This document shows, in pieces, positions 11,351 through 24,700 of a DNA stretch of 64,000 nt (its first letter is position 1; each line of letters starts with the position of its first letter). The stretch comes from Pyronema omphalodes (taxonomy: Eukaryota > Ascomycota > Pezizomycetes > Pezizales > Pyronemataceae). The translations under genes were made by a program, and so were the position numbers. Under the pieces are notes generated by a model that was given only the letters and a program-made list of their open reading frames with translations, had not been told where the DNA came from and did no database searches. The stretch is from contig JAJJXM010000112.1 of assembly GCA_024516155.1 (NCBI GenBank), positions 1 through 64,000 on the forward strand, in the 5' to 3' direction.

Positions 11351-13634
11351 ATCCGTCAAAGTAGTCTAGAAATGTATTATCTTTAGACCTTATGCAGATA
11401 GTGGTAAACTTGATGGACATCCTTACAAAATAATTAATGCAATCTACGTTCCAAAAACCCAAAATTGGGGATCGAGTCAAGCTGATAAAAGGAGGCGCAG
11501 AAATTGAAGGTGAAGTGGAGTGACAAAGCTACACATCCATCAGACTCAGCGTCTTGACGTAGGGAGGCTGGCTGATGGATAATCTGCACGTCCACATCTA
11601 TCTTACCGTTACCGCTACAAATAAAAGCATGTTAAAAGCATTTCTATACTATCAAATTTGCTTCATATGTTGAATTAGTCGCCCTTAAATTTTCTCCCAA
11701 TATCAATTGATTCGATTGCTTATAGTATAGGTTTGAAGAAGTGGTCCCAAGTCGTTCTTCGATGCAACCCACCATTACGTCTTGGCACGCACTGAACGCC
11801 CCATATTGTGGAGCCTCGGCGCTAACTTTCTCATTGAATGAAATAAAAATAATAATTACTTTTCATTACATCATCTAGAACAAAGAAATGTAATTAGTAA
11901 CTGAAAAATCCCTAATTTTTCTTTGAGGTATCTGAATTGACTTGCAAAAAATGGGTTGAAAAAGGTAACTGGATTCGCGGTTGACTAGTCAGAGATTGAA
12001 AATGTATTTCATGACCCCTCCGATCAAAGAAAAAAAAAAGCGTGCAAAACAAACCTTTTGAATACCTTAAGGCATTTCATCATTTCCAGAATCCAAAATC
12101 TTAAAGTGGACATGAACGTTCTGGAATCAATCGACCCCCGAAATATTATTCTTTTTTTTCCAACACTGGTAACTTGGGATTACTTGCGACGGGTTTTATG
12201 CTGTGGACTCACATTCATCGGCACCTACCGCCATAACTGAAGCACAAACCGTTATTACTCATCAGCGGATGCATACATGGACGTACGTAGTATCCGCTCC
12301 ACCTTCTAGTACTATGTTGCATTTTCCAAGATGATGAGACATAACGCATACCATCGCTCCACCTATTACCGTCCCAAACCACCAAAACGCCCATCAACAA
12401 AGCAAAAAGACACAAAAGACTGGGACTCCGATACCTGCCTATTCAGCGCTCAATGTCTCAGACCATGTATGGAATACCTCCAATTCACTCACACCCGCCA
12501 AACAACACCGATAACCCCTTCGTACCAACGGTTTGTTTTGGCATCAAATGTTTAATATCTTCCACTTTACTAATACCATTCATAGCAAAGCGCACCCTGT
12601 ACACCTCCCCCGACATACAGCGTAACGAACGAGCACATCCTCCTTGAAGACGCAACTGGCCGCCGATCGGGATTAATAACGAATTCGGCAGATACACATG
12701 AACTAGAGGAATCAAAAGACGGAGCATGCTTTTGCAGATTTTCTAAAGATGCCCGCCAGAGAAAATTTGAAATGGTGGCTGTGTTTTGTATTGCTGTTAT
12801 TGGGGGGTGGGTATTTGGAAAATACGTGCTGGGACCAGCGCTTGGAGGTCTGTAACTGCTCCAGCGAGTAGAGTTAACATTGGTAATGAGGTCTATGGCT
12901 GACGTAGTGTGGACAAGGTTGGGGAATTCTGTCGTGGTAATTGGTGGATTAAACTGGTTAATTGTAATGATATTCAGCGGCGGAAACCGTTTGTACAGTG
13001 TGCCTGCAAACCGCCGGAGAAGTAAAATGTGGTGTCTATTATTCTAGTTTGAGTACTGAGTATATTGTCCTTACCAAAGAGCCATCGATCCCTGTATATA
13101 TTCTTCCATGCTCATGGCACCAAAGGGACGCAAAAACTTCGGAATAATGTCTGTCGTTAAGAACGTGTAGATGAGTGAACGCAACATGACACGACATTTG
13201 GAGATTGCATAAATACTACCCCAGAAAACATTTCACGTCAAGAAATTGACATCAACGAGCAAAAAAGTACAAAACTTCTTCACGTGGATTCAGTTTTGCT
13301 TCGCACCAAATGTTCGGTATGATGTATTAAGTACTTTTTGCTTCTGACGTTTAACAATGTGAGACATTGATAGGTTGAACTGCGCAAAAGATCAGGTTGT
13401 CCGGCGAATGGGATGTTGAAGAAAGTTGGGTATTTTCACATTGAAATGGACCAAGTATTGATACCATTGCGCTATACACCGACGAATGAGAAACCAGAAA
13501 ATCTAAAGTGTTTCTTACGGTACTCGATACATGAAAAAAGGGGCAAAAAATACAATACACTCTACATCATAGGACACAAGAAACAATACAGCACCTATCG
13601 TATGCGCGAAACAGTCTGAATACCCAAGGATACC
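11351..13634. other. intergenic, no gene seen
   Basis: Nothing recognised. Frames at 12331-12727 overlap on both strands without any domain. Sequence composition is ordinary AT-rich intergenic. Confidence 0.4.
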
Positions 13635-14742
13635 TTAATAGATGTGACCTTTGCCACTCGGGAATAAGATGATCTGAATCTTGCTCCGCCTATTCGCAGT
13701 TGTAACGCATGCCGATGCTCCACCAGCACCAGCAAACTGGTTCTGTGGGTGCGAAACTTCGTTGACGTTATTGACAGCGGGGTCAATTGTGCAGGGGGTA
13801 TTGTTACAACCCTTCCCCTTGCACACAACTTTCACACCAAAGTCTGGGACCGCATTACGGTATGGTGTAGCATACTCGAGCCATACGGGGTTCCAACCCA
13901 AGGTGACAAAGACTTCGCCATCGTCACGCAACTTCAATGCCAAAATGTAAGGAGCCCACTATTTTGAAATTAATTTAATATACGCTTGTTGATGAGGATG
14001 AGAGGGGGGAGGGGGGGGGGGGGTGGAGGCTCACGTTTCCAGCAGGACTGTTGACATGTCCCCAGACACAGGCTTCATCCACAGGGGTTCCAGGAAAATT
14101 GACATAAAAGTGTGCACCGGAATCAATCCAATACTCCTGTCCCGGGACTGCAAGACCCAAAGATTGAGCTGGCTCTACTCTATTTGGAATCCTCATAGCC
14201 TCATCACCTGGGAGAACCGTTTGACAAATATGGACCTGTTTGGGGTTTAGGTTGAGGACAGGAACCTTTCGGGGAGCAGTATAACAGTATCCACGATTTG
14301 GGTACGGCTTTCTAGCAATACCATCGGCTCCACAATATAATCCACCGCGCTCGGATTCAGGATGACGATACGCAGTTGCGGTGGGGTCCCATTGGTGCAT
14401 AAGTTTTCCTGGCACGCACGCATACTGACACCACAATCCTCTGGCACAACTATCAGTAGTCTGTCAAATGATAGGAAGTTTGGAGACTTACGGAAGACAG
14501 GGTCTATCCCAGGAATTTGCCCAGCCATGGTTTCCCAAGTGTGGGGTTACCGGCACAATGTCGGGGTGCCTCGGAAGTTCGCACCTCACTTGACGCTTCT
14601 CCAGAGCGCCGTGTGGGGCAGTCATGTTGTAGTGCATGTCCGGAAAATTAAGGATATCATCGTCAGAGAGAGCTTGGGCCTGAACACCGCGAAAGGTGAG
14701 TGTGGTGAGTACGAGAGTGAACACAGTGAGATGGAACTGCAT
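13635..14742 (-). CDS. SUN-family secreted cell-wall protein
   Basis: Fungal SUN proteins (Uth1/Sim1/Sun4/Psu1 group) are secreted, beta-glucosidase-like factors acting in wall remodelling and septation. Three exons, 14742-14492, 14449-14035 and 13958-13635, give 329 residues; introns are 42 and 76 nt with GT-AG ends and matching phases. The start at 14742 is chosen because it opens directly on a signal peptide (residues 1-22, hydrophobic TVFTLVLTTL). A dibasic KR at 49-50 could be a Kex2 site. The family core follows: the cysteine motif CLPCARGLWCQYACVPG, QWDPTATAY, GGLYC, CQTVLPGDEAM, ACVWG, GWNPVWLE, ATPYRN and GAGGASACV. The second intron carries a run of 12 C. All features are intact. 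The long wall-associated linker of some relatives is missing, so it resembles the shorter group II type (inference). Confidence 0.9.
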
Positions 14743-16095
14743 CGTTGATATGTTGATGTGATGATGGTACAGTATAGAGGTAGAGGTACCGATATTTAAC
14801 ATAAGAATCGGCCAAGCTAGCAACGGTACGGTCCTCCACATTTCCCGCCCAAGCATTGGTTGAATATCTGATAACTACAAGAATTAGATAAGATGACTCA
14901 ATGGACCTTGAAGCTAGACATACTGTTCGACCGTCCTTCTCGTTTAGCAAAATCCACTGAAATAATTCGATTATTTGGCTCTCCTGGTTTTATCGAAATT
15001 TTCAAAGTAATTGTGCCATCCTTTTTGTCAGTTGGACTGTGTGCACGACAAGAATAGAGCGTAACCTCCCGGAAAAGTATTAGTGTCTGTCATGTAGCAT
15101 CTTCGACATTGCCTGGTCAGACGCTGGTTGAAAGCCCCATAATCATTCCTCCACCGGAAGATTCCATAACGGTGGTCGGTGAACCTTGAAGCCCAACAGA
15201 GATTTTCCCGTGCAACTCGTTCAGAAATCCACTACAATGACTGTACCATTCAGCCTGCGTAGTTTAGAAATATTTCATATAATTATGAGATCAACAGTAT
15301 CTTTTCAACCAGCCCATAATTTTCATTGACTAGCCCGTGCGTGAGACGCCTGCGTTAGCCTCTATCGTGTAGCAGTATCTGCCACGAGAGTATCCAAGTC
15401 CCTGGTCAGACAAGATGAACCTCCACCCCCACGATCCAGTTTTTAAACTTCGAAAAAATAAATTTAACTGCTGCCTATTTGCTCTATGTGATATAATCGA
15501 TAAGCGAACAAACGGGTGGGTGTATGGGGGCGTTGTACTTTCTAAATTGGACAATAATTGGGGGACTGCTCGAGGTCTACGATAAGCGCGACAGGCATTA
15601 AACCCACCGCATCAATGATAATGCGGTAAAACATGAGACAGTCAGATATTTGTATGCTTTTCATTATATTTACCTCTAATACCACACAACTACCGCCAAT
15701 GCCTCTGCAGTGCGGATGCCCCATTATGCAGTCATTTCGTACTGAGGTGGACATAACATTTTGCTGCCCATTTCTTACACAAGGCTAGTTTTGAAGATGT
15801 TAATTTTATTTTGTCGTAGTATCGCATCATTACTGCATCATCCCTTTTTGTTGCTCAGTTAGGTTCAACCAACTTAGATAAACTATTCCCTAGAATGAAC
15901 TGGATAAATTCTGGGCCACAAGCACAAGTCGGCATACATTTTCCTTTTATTGATTGTCGCAATTCGAATTGTTATCAATCCGCATAAAGAATCTCAAAAA
16001 ATAACATAATCAGGATTATGGACGAGGATGTCAAAATCACAAGCACCATCGCCCATAAAGTCTTGTATCATATAATTTTTGGCTTTTGTCACAGT
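14743..16095. other. intergenic, no gene seen
   Basis: Contains the SUN gene promoter next to 14743. Nothing else is recognised up to the 5S copy at 16096. Confidence 0.4.
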
Positions 16096-16214
16096 AGCTA
16101 CGGTCATAGAATCATGAATACAACGCATCCCGTCCGCTCTGCGCTATTTAAGCATGATATCGTTCGGCTAGTACTGTCGTGGGTGACCAGACGGGAATCC
16201 CGAATACTGTAGTT
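16096..16214 (+). rRNA. 5S rRNA copy B
   Basis: A 119-nt 5S sequence with helix I CTACGGT/ACTGTAG, CCCGTCCGCTCTGCG, the intermediate element and the canonical box C GTGGGTGACC. Seven T follow as a Pol III stop. It differs from copies D and E by two transitions (ATCGTTCGG for ATCGTCCGG, CCCGAATAC for CCCGGATAC). A short protein frame through it (16018-16212) is only the translation of 5S sequence. Confidence 0.88.
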
Positions 16215-18498
16215 TTTTTAACTCCATTATTTGCCAGTTTGGAGTGACCATTTTACTCGTTCTTCTTGCATGGTACTTAAAAGTTTCTGCTGCATGATAT
16301 ATAGCAATATCAAGGCAATGGAGGACTTCCCATCTTGTCGACAGGGATGCTAAACGTGTATGTCGAGGTTAGACCAACTTTTTAGCGTCTTTTTTTTTGA
16401 AAAAAATCCACCAAAACTACTTTTCTAATGAGTCGCAAGGGTGGGGTACGTTCAGACGAAAAGGAAAACGTAACAGGTTTAGCTCAACACAAAGACGCTA
16501 TATCTGACGAACTAATTCGAATAGCGTCAAAATAGTGTGTTGCTGGCTCCGATGCCGACGTGTCGGGTGCGGAGAACTCAACATTGCCGCAGCGAGAGCG
16601 GGCAGATCTGGTGATGGTAGCGACGGTACGCGAAGGTTGAAGATTCATCCGTCCATGCCAGCCTGCCAACTACAGGAACACAACCACCACCACAACCACC
16701 ACAAAATATGAGAGGGCTATTGTAGGATTGACTCAATACTATATGAATATCACCCGAAAGTCCTCCGTTTACAAGCACGCATACCATTTTTACATTTTAC
16801 AATTTCCGCTAAATTTATTGGAAAACTGAAACTGAGGTTACGGCGCTATAACATGCCCTGAAACAGCTCGTGCAATTCATTGAAGAGGATGAAAATGAGA
16901 GCTTTGCAGAAACTTCGGTATTGGTGGCGGCTATCGAAGGTTACAAAGACCAGATTACGAAACTCTACAAGCAGATCAAGGAGATTGAAGTGCGTTGCGA
17001 AAAATGCCAGAGTGAGCAGTTTATGCAACCGTTGGAATGGAAGACGGATCACATCCTAGCATATCGATCAATGTGAGTGATGTATCATCATTACGAAGCT
17101 CGGTTTGATTATCTATCGTAATATGTACTTCGTCGGCGAGGCACGGATGGTTCCCGTGTAGGAGGCTGAAACTCTGGTGATGTTTTCATACGCATCCGAT
17201 AATACCATTGGCCGATCCCCAATCTCCAAAGGAAATTTTATTATCAAGAAAAACATTTTTCTCGGCTATATGATCCTTTCTGAATGTATAATAATGCTGT
17301 TCCTGTTTCATATCCCCAAGGGTATTGCTACTTGTGGCTTCCTGTTTTCAAGGAAATAAAAACTTCCAAACCAAATTATCGATCACCACATAATAAAGTT
17401 CCCATCTAGAAAAATCCATGGGGCATGCATTGCTACAATATTTATGATGCTTGGCTTGCCCGGCTATACTTCTAGATTGAGGCATACGTAGTTGTGTTTC
17501 TTGACGCCTGATAGCCGTAAATTCCTGTATTTTATCAGAACATGGATGTAATTGAAATGTCAACCAGAAGAGATGGCATGACGTGGTATATTGCATTGCT
17601 TGAATACGACCATAGTGTGAAGTATAATTCCTCGTCTTCAACACGCATCGCTCAGTTGTTGCAAACAGCCAACGGTTTCCGTAATGGAATTACTCAAATC
17701 ATAGCAATCACTCGATCAGATAGCGGGCGATGACTAATCCATGTTATTGATAATCGGCAATGGTCCTTGCTGCTACAGTACCCAAACCATCTTCTACAGG
17801 CGTATCTCACAGAGCAGCGTCCCGTGATTTCCATCTTATCTTATCGTCTTTCCACATGGTCATTGTGCCAGGTTAGCTTTTGTGCTGATAAATATCATCT
17901 GACGAGATAATACAGAATTTTGAGATCCATCGTTTCAGCAGTATTCTTTCACCACCCCTCTTTGCATAATACATCATGAGATATGGTGGTTACCGCCAAA
18001 AGGTCCAAGTTCTACCGCTGCCCTTCTTCCCACAGACCCAGATTTTACTAATTCCTTCTTCCTCAAGACCGGAGTTATACCACCACCCTTCTTCCGCAAG
18101 ACCGAGATTACACCTCCAGCCATCTTCCTTCTTCCCTCATGGATGAGCTCGGGGGAAATCCACCAAGGTAAAAATTCCAGATATTTCTTGGAACGAGTTC
18201 CGTTTGTTCTTTTTTTTTTCCTTTCTTTTTTTTGAGGGGTTTTTTTTTTGGTCTGTTGGTTTTCATTCGTACCAATCAAGATTTTATTACAAGGAAATAC
18301 CACCTGAGAAAGTGTTGAATTAACTTCTAGGCAACCGCCATTATTGTTGAGATCAAGGGATGGATCAGGTGCAATGTTTTTCACGGCCAATACAGTAGAC
18401 CAGATGATAACGGAAGAAGGAAAGGTATTGCATGCACTAGTGTGACCTCACCTGATCAGCATATACTATATGTACGCAAGATATGCTCTAAATATGGT
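16215..18498. other. intergenic with a coiled-coil coding fragment
   Basis: At 16870-17073 a 68-codon plus-strand frame encodes a coiled-coil-like segment (KDQITKLYKQIKEIEVRCEKC) and ends at a GTGAGT that could be a splice donor. No in-frame ATG precedes it, so I regard it as an exon fragment or relic. The 17930-18020 block is the outer edge of cassette 1 and recurs inverted at about 54940-55010. Confidence 0.35.
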
Positions 18499-18621
18499 CA
18501 GCAGTGACTGAAAGCTGAGCACCCTGACGAAATGGTATGCTTGATTTGCAAGGATGGTGTATTGGCTGCAAAGGTCGGCTTCACTGAAATCATTCCAGCT
18601 CGTTACATTCAATGCTCATAG
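18499..18621 (+). pseudogene. relic of a RING-gene 3' end
   Basis: Reads PDEMVCLICKDGVLAAKVG then FTEIIPARYIQCS and stops, clearly the last exon of the RING family (compare CPMCRGTVLPTKAGYTDFCPAR at 19002-19112). The first cysteine pair is CLIC rather than CPMC, and no RING N-terminal half is found upstream. It points toward RING gene 1, tail to tail, about 380 bp from that gene's stop. Counterparts lie at 2012 and 54397. Confidence 0.6.
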
Positions 18622-19001
18622 ATGCAGTTATTGTCAGAGTTATCATTACAATCATTATTAGCTATGGAGTTAACGTTATGAAAACAGATGCAGTTATGCA
18701 TCTTTATTGTTGGGCAATCATAAAAGTTATTTGGTATTGCCTAAAAAGAAAGATAGGGCTACCATTTTCGACGCAGACTGATGACACGGAAGAGAGATAT
18801 CACTGATTTCAGCTATAAAAAGACATATATTAAATAGGAGACTAAATACTATAAAAAAACCGGTCAAAAAAAAACCACGAAAAGACTTTCTCATAAGCCA
18901 TCTTCCAAGAATAAGCACGCATAAAATATATCAAACATCACACAGCAAGCGCTATATCTGATTCGGTGTAATAATAACTCCGACAATCGTTTCCTCTTTG
19001 G

Positions 19002-19882
19002 TTATTGATTGTAACGTGCCGGGCAGAAGTCAGTGTAGCCAGCCTTTGTTGGCAACACAGTGCCCCTACACATCGGGCATTTCTTTTCATAAGGAAGCTT
19101 ACCATTCAACCACTGTGAACAGCCAATCAGTATGGCCCTTCGTTCGGATCAGCTGTTTCATCACTTACATTATCCACGCAACCTTGATGAAAAATATGCT
19201 TGCACGGTAAAAGTTGTCGGACATAACAGTCTCTACCATAGCTCTCAAGACAGATTGGACAAATCGCTTTCTCCTCCCCCGCCTTCGCCTTACAGACCGG
19301 TGGACCAGTATACCTACACAACGTGCCTTTGTCCAACATTTTCTGTGACGCCCATAGCAAAAATGACCATCCAATATTCGCCAACGATCGTGGCACCCTG
19401 CCGGGATGCACGTAGACCAATTTTTTTGAATCCAGCTTTACAACACCAAACTGCATAACTACTTTGTAGCTGTTGCTAGTTCCGAGAATAAGAGTTCTGG
19501 GATTGGGGGCTATGGCATTGGGAATTTCTTGATCGAATTGTCTGGGGCTAAAATAATATTTAGCAGTTATTCTAGGCAAGGTACCGTCATTCAAAACTTA
19601 CAGGCACCGAGCAGTCCCATCGATGTAAGGATACTGCTCCATACATGAACTCAATGCCGATGGTATCCTAGATACGTCGATGAATCCTGCAATCCAGGTT
19701 CCGCCCCCAAGATATCCCAACGTGTCGGGTCTGTCATTTCGACCAAATCGTTCTAAAACACTCTCGTGATCAGTTTCCAACACTGCCTTATCGCTGCTGG
19801 CATCCTCATATGGGACAGTGAAACGAAGTCTGATGAAGTACTCTATAAGCGTGGTCGTTTCCTGAGCTCTTGGTGTTGACAT
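19002..19882 (-). CDS. RING-H2 finger protein, family copy 1
   Basis: Predicted E3 ubiquitin ligase-type protein. Three exons, 19882-19602 (281 nt), 19547-19169 and 19112-19002, introns 54 and 56 nt with GTAAGT donors, 256 residues. The N-terminal ~95 residues form a domain I do not recognise, with the conserved block RPDTLGYLGGGTWIAGF. A second conserved block follows: LDSKKLVYVHPGRVPRSLANI. The RING-H2 begins at residue 190: CPIC, then LLPCKHIFHQGC, then KCPMC, all zinc ligands present. The C-terminus AGYTDFCPARYNQ is family-specific. No signal peptide or membrane segment is seen. Two paralogs lie at 45002 and 50410. Intact. Confidence 0.85.
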
Positions 19883-20779
19883 GGCAATTGAATTTATCCA
19901 AAACTGGTGTGGGATACACGGAGAAATAGAGAAAAGAGGAGAGGTTCCAATTGGCGCCAGATATTTGAGTCAAAAAGTAGCAAAGATCGATGGAGTGGAA
20001 GAAAGATCGAGATGTGTGGAGGAGAATGTCAGGAGGAACGGTGTTAGTTAGCATCAGGTGGAGTTTACATGATATCGCATGCAACATCTAGTGAGGACTG
20101 GCGTGTCGGCCAAAAATATTGGAAGTGATCGAAGGTACTTAATTGCATAGAAGCGACTCGAAATGCTGCAAATATTCTCCTGGAGTTATTATCCTGACAT
20201 GTGTCTGAGCCTCAACTTTTCTGTTCATGCGCTGACGTTATGCATCAAAACGTAGTTGACCACACGCACAGTGTTGGAAGATATAAAAATCGGTGCTGCA
20301 GGTTCCACTTCGTTTGTTCCACTATCGAACTGGCCTCAATCACAAGGCATCCAACAGATGATTGATATTGTGAGTAAGGAAAGACAAAGCCCTCACTGAG
20401 TTTGTTATGGGTCATCAAAATGATGATTATCACCGAAGGTTATCGAGACCTCCGCCACTGAAAACCACATCTATAAATGGATAGCTTTTGCAATTCCAAT
20501 GCACGTCTCTCAATTACACTGTGATCATCCAGCAGAATCTAACGCATTTACATAACCATGCAATAGAAAAAGAATTCCGCTGCATGCATGTGGTATGTCG
20601 GGCTTTTTTTATCATGGGAAATCCAGCTTGGTCACAGTTATCACTCGTACATAGCTTTGTTAGAATGACTACATTTCCGTAGTTTTTTCACAGTAACTTT
20701 GACTGCCACATATCTATGGATACACTGTCATTTCTATGTTGTCTCATAATTACTATCGACTCTGCCAATAGCTTGCAAC

Positions 20780-20898
20780 AGCTACAGTTACAGAATCTTG
20801 AATACAACACATTCCGTCCGCTATGCACTATTTCAGCATGATATCGTCCGGTTTTTACCGTCGCGGGTGAGCAGACGTGAATACCGGATACTGTAGTT
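20780..20898 (+). pseudogene. 5S rRNA pseudogene, copy C
   Basis: Exactly 119 nt and alignable end to end with the other copies, keeping helix I (CTACAGT/ACTGTAG) and the terminal T run. It differs at roughly 20 positions, including the intermediate element (CCGGTTTTTACC for CCGGCTAGTAC) and GGGTGAGC in box C. Many differences are C-to-T or G-to-A. It stands divergently upstream of RING gene 1. Confidence 0.8.
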
Positions 20899-21731
20899 TT
20901 TTGCTTCTCTCATGTAGAGCCACCATTTGCATTTACCCATCCTGTCTTTTTTGTTTCGATGATGTTTGGAGTAGACAGACCACTCGCAATTTGATTTCTT
21001 TCTTTTCTGGCTTCTCAAGTTTCCGACTACATGATTGTTATGTAACAATAGCAAGGTAATGTGGCATAATTTCTCAGCAAACCTGGTCCTTCCGTGGTCA
21101 TCGGATGATCAGAATGTCTCTGTAATGTATATGATCTCCTCATTCCTTCAACCATCGTCCAACAGTTGTTTTACTTTTTCTGAATATAATTCCAACAAAC
21201 TTTCAATTTTCGAACACAATGTGAACTATAAAAATGCTCAGTTACGATGATTTTGGCATTTGAGTTTTAGTACAACATTGTATGTCGAAAGGATTCATGA
21301 CCCGGAGTAGAGGGTCTATTCGTATTTACATTTCTTTTTTGGCGTTTCACGTTTTGCACTGCATAATATACACCTATATCAACGTCCCGGAACTTCACAA
21401 CATTTACCACCAGTCGTTGCTAGGTAAGTATAAGTACCCTTTTATTATAGGCGACTAACATAGGTGCCTTCCATTATCCTCAGTATTGCAGCAACAACGT
21501 GAATTTGGAAAACGAAGACTTTGCCCACCCACTCCCGCCTCTGCTCTTTTCTTAGCCATGCATATCTGCTTCTTCTAATTTCCATTGCGATTATCCACAA
21601 ATGTATCCCAATATATATTATCCTCTTCATCATTATAGCTACATAAAACAAACATCAAACCATAAACATTCAAACCATACAATAATACCATCTTAAATCC
21701 CTCTCTAAACATATATCTATCATCCCCTTAT
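20899..21731. other. intergenic, no gene seen
   Basis: AT-rich sequence between the 5S pseudogene and the 3' end of the WSC gene. It probably includes the WSC gene's 3' UTR from 21731 downward. Confidence 0.4.
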
Positions 21732-24700
21732 CTACGCCCTAATCCATCGCCTTCTTCTTGTTGGTGTTATCGTTTCAGGAGTCGAATCTACCGGTGAAGG
21801 GGCTGCTTCACTTGCTGGTGGTGCCGACTCGCCGGTTGAGGGGGCAGGTTGACTACTTGCCGGCGCTGTTGCACCATCACTCGCTGGATTGGCAGATGCA
21901 GGTTCGGTGGTAGTGGAATTGCTTGCCGGCTGAGCAGGCTCATTAACATTAACAGGGGCAGCCTGGCTACTTGCCGGTGCTTCAGCATTAGTCGTATTCC
22001 CAGTCGGAGCAGGCGCCGGAGCAGGCTGGCTGGTTGTCTGTGAGTCCGTAGGTGCAGTCTCCTTCGGTGGTGATTCCCTAGGCCACTCCATCGGCAATTC
22101 AGCCATTCCCAGTCTCTCCATTCTCTCACTCTCTGTTTCATTCCTATACCAAAGCGTAATGGCACTTGGACCACCACAGATTTCCGTTCCATTACCCACA
22201 CAGCCCATCTTACAATTGCTAACAGATTTCTCCATTAGGGTGGAGTTATTTTTCAGGACATCACCGCAGTAGCATTCTCTTCCGTATTCTAGACCGGATA
22301 GTGTGAGGTTCTGTTTGGCGCAGTGAGCGAAACAGAGGAACGGTGTCATGGTGTCGTTGTACAGAGGTTTACCGGTGAGGGCACGGTTACCTTGGCCTTC
22401 GGTATAGCAGCCGATTTGTGTGTAGTTGTGATGATTGAAGATGGTGACAGTGGGTAGGGGTTGCTTGGATGTAGTCGAAGGGGTGCTGGATGTAATGGGA
22501 GTCGCGGATTGAGCCGGTGTATTGGGAGCTGCAGACTCAGCAGGAGAGTTGGGATTCGCAGCATCACTCGCCGCAGGTGTAGATCCCGAGCTGCTAGATG
22601 CAGTAGCCTCTCCAGTAACGGTATCCTGAGACCATAAACTCATCGCCCCTGCTCCTCCACAGGTCTGAGTCGAGTCACCAGCACATTTCATTGTACACTT
22701 TGTACTACCTAATGCTGCTCCATTTTCAAGCTTCGCACCGCAGTAACACTCTCGGCCATACTCCATTCCGCTAAGTTGAAGATCTTGGGAAGCGCAGTGA
22801 GCTCGGCACATTGCGGGTGTCAGGGCGTCAGAGTACAGGGGCTTTCCAGTTAAACCGCGAGCACCAATGCCTTCAGACGCACAGCCGAGATAAGTAAAAC
22901 CTTCCACAACTGTGGCAGTTGGGGCAGCACTGGATGTAGGAGTAGCGCTGACAGGAGCATCACTGGGAGTAGTCGGGATTTCACTCGACCCTGCGCTTCC
23001 AGAAGGAGCGGCAGATTCAGCAGCCAAAACATCATCAGACCACAATGACAGAGCACTACCCCCTCCACATGTCTGTGTAGCATCACCGGCACACTTCATA
23101 GTACACTTGGAACTACCGAGAGCAGCTGTGTTCTCCAGTTTCGATCCACAGTAACACTCACGGCCATATTCCATTCCACTGAGACGCAACTTTTGCGCGG
23201 AGCAGTGCGCCCTACACATCGTCGGGGTAAGAGTATCGGAATACAATGGTTTTCCGGTAAGGGCTCGCCCATTTACGCCTTCCGAAGCACAGCCCAGGTA
23301 TGTATATCCCTCGACAGTCGTGGAGCTGGGTGTGGCACTTGGAGCAACACTTGAGCTGACTGCAGGTTCAGTGGACCGACTAGGCGCATCGCTGGGGGTA
23401 ACATCAGCCGGTGACGTAGCTGAGGATACTGAATTTGGCGAGTCCATGGACCAGAGGGATAATGCGCTGCCTCCTCCACAAATTTGCGTAGAATCACCAG
23501 CACATTTCATGGTACACTTCGTACTCCCAAGTGCGGCAGAATTCTCAAGTTTGGAACCACAGTAGCATTCCCTTCCATATTCCATTCCGCTGAGCTGTAA
23601 GTTTTGGGCGGCACAATGGGCTCTGCACATAGCCGGAGTCAAAGTATCCGAGTATAACGGAGTTCCGGTAAGAGCTCTTCCATTGACACCATTCAGAGGC
23701 ACATCCAAGGTAGGTGTATCCCTCCACAGTAGTAGCCGTAGGAGTAGAGCTGCTAGTCGGTGTACCAGAGACAGCACCGCTGGGTGCAGCAACACTGGAC
23801 GTAGGAACAACGGACGAGGATGAGGATCCACTCGACAAGGCATCATTAGACCACAAAGAAAGTGCACTACCACCTCCACAAATCTCCTTCGAGTCTCCAG
23901 CGCAGGGCATGGTACACTTGTTGCTTCCTAAAGCGGCCGTATTCTCAAGCTTGCTTCCGCAGTAGCATTCCCTTCCGTACTCCATTCCGCTGAGCTGTAA
24001 ACCTTGAGCAGTACAATGGGCTCTACACATAGCCGGCGTTAGGGTGTCCGAGTATAACGGGGTTCCGGTGAGTGCTCTTCCATTGACACCTTCGGAAGCG
24101 CACCCGAGATAAGTGTATCCTACGCTATCACTCGGAGACGGGGTAGTCGAGCCACTCGGCACAACCTCACTTGACGTTGGAGTTGCAGATACACTGGAGA
24201 TGCTGGATACTGGGGCCTCAGTAAACTCATACAAAGACAAAGCGCTTGGACCACCGCAGATGGAAGCCGGATCTCCTGCACAGGGGACATTGCAGTTTTC
24301 ACTGGTGATGGTAGCATTATTCTCAAGTTTACTGCCGCAGTAACATTCTCTTCCGTATTCAGTGCCACTGAGAGGTAGATTCAGCGATCGGCAGTGTGCG
24401 CGGCATGCGGCGGGTGTAAGAGTATCACTGTAGAGTGGTTCCCCGGTAAGTGCACGACCGTTGATACCTTCAGTTGCACAGCCGAGGTATTTGAATGCCG
24501 GTTCGGTTGGTGTAGCCGAAGGATCAACGGGGGTTGTGACGGACGAAGCTGGAATGGAGGAAGACGCAGGTATAGAAGATGCGGGGTCTGAGGGTAGAAC
24601 GACTGTCGATGATGGTACAGCTGAAGATGATGCTGGCGCGGTTCCGTTCTTCCTGTATAAACTCAGTGCACCCCCTCCACCACACATCTGTGCGCCATTA

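Larger units (their letters stand above)
17930..20898. repeat. duplicated 5S/RING cassette, copy 1 (inverted)
   Basis: Gene order from right to left: 5S copy C, about 900 bp spacer, RING gene 1, a convergent RING-tail relic, and an edge block around TGGTGGTTACCGCCAAAAGG at 17979-18000. The same order occurs left to right from 49686 to about 55010 (with two later insertions), and in part from 43462 to 46110. The promoter stretch with ATGTAAACTCCACCTGATGC and the 3' stretch after the stop codon are both shared. Confidence 0.7.

Noticed and set aside
16018..16212. 64-codon ORF sharing the peptide SYGHRIMNTTHPVRSALFK with one at 43464-43658
   Set aside because: The shared peptide is translated 5S rRNA sequence; the nucleotide match is structural RNA, not a protein family.
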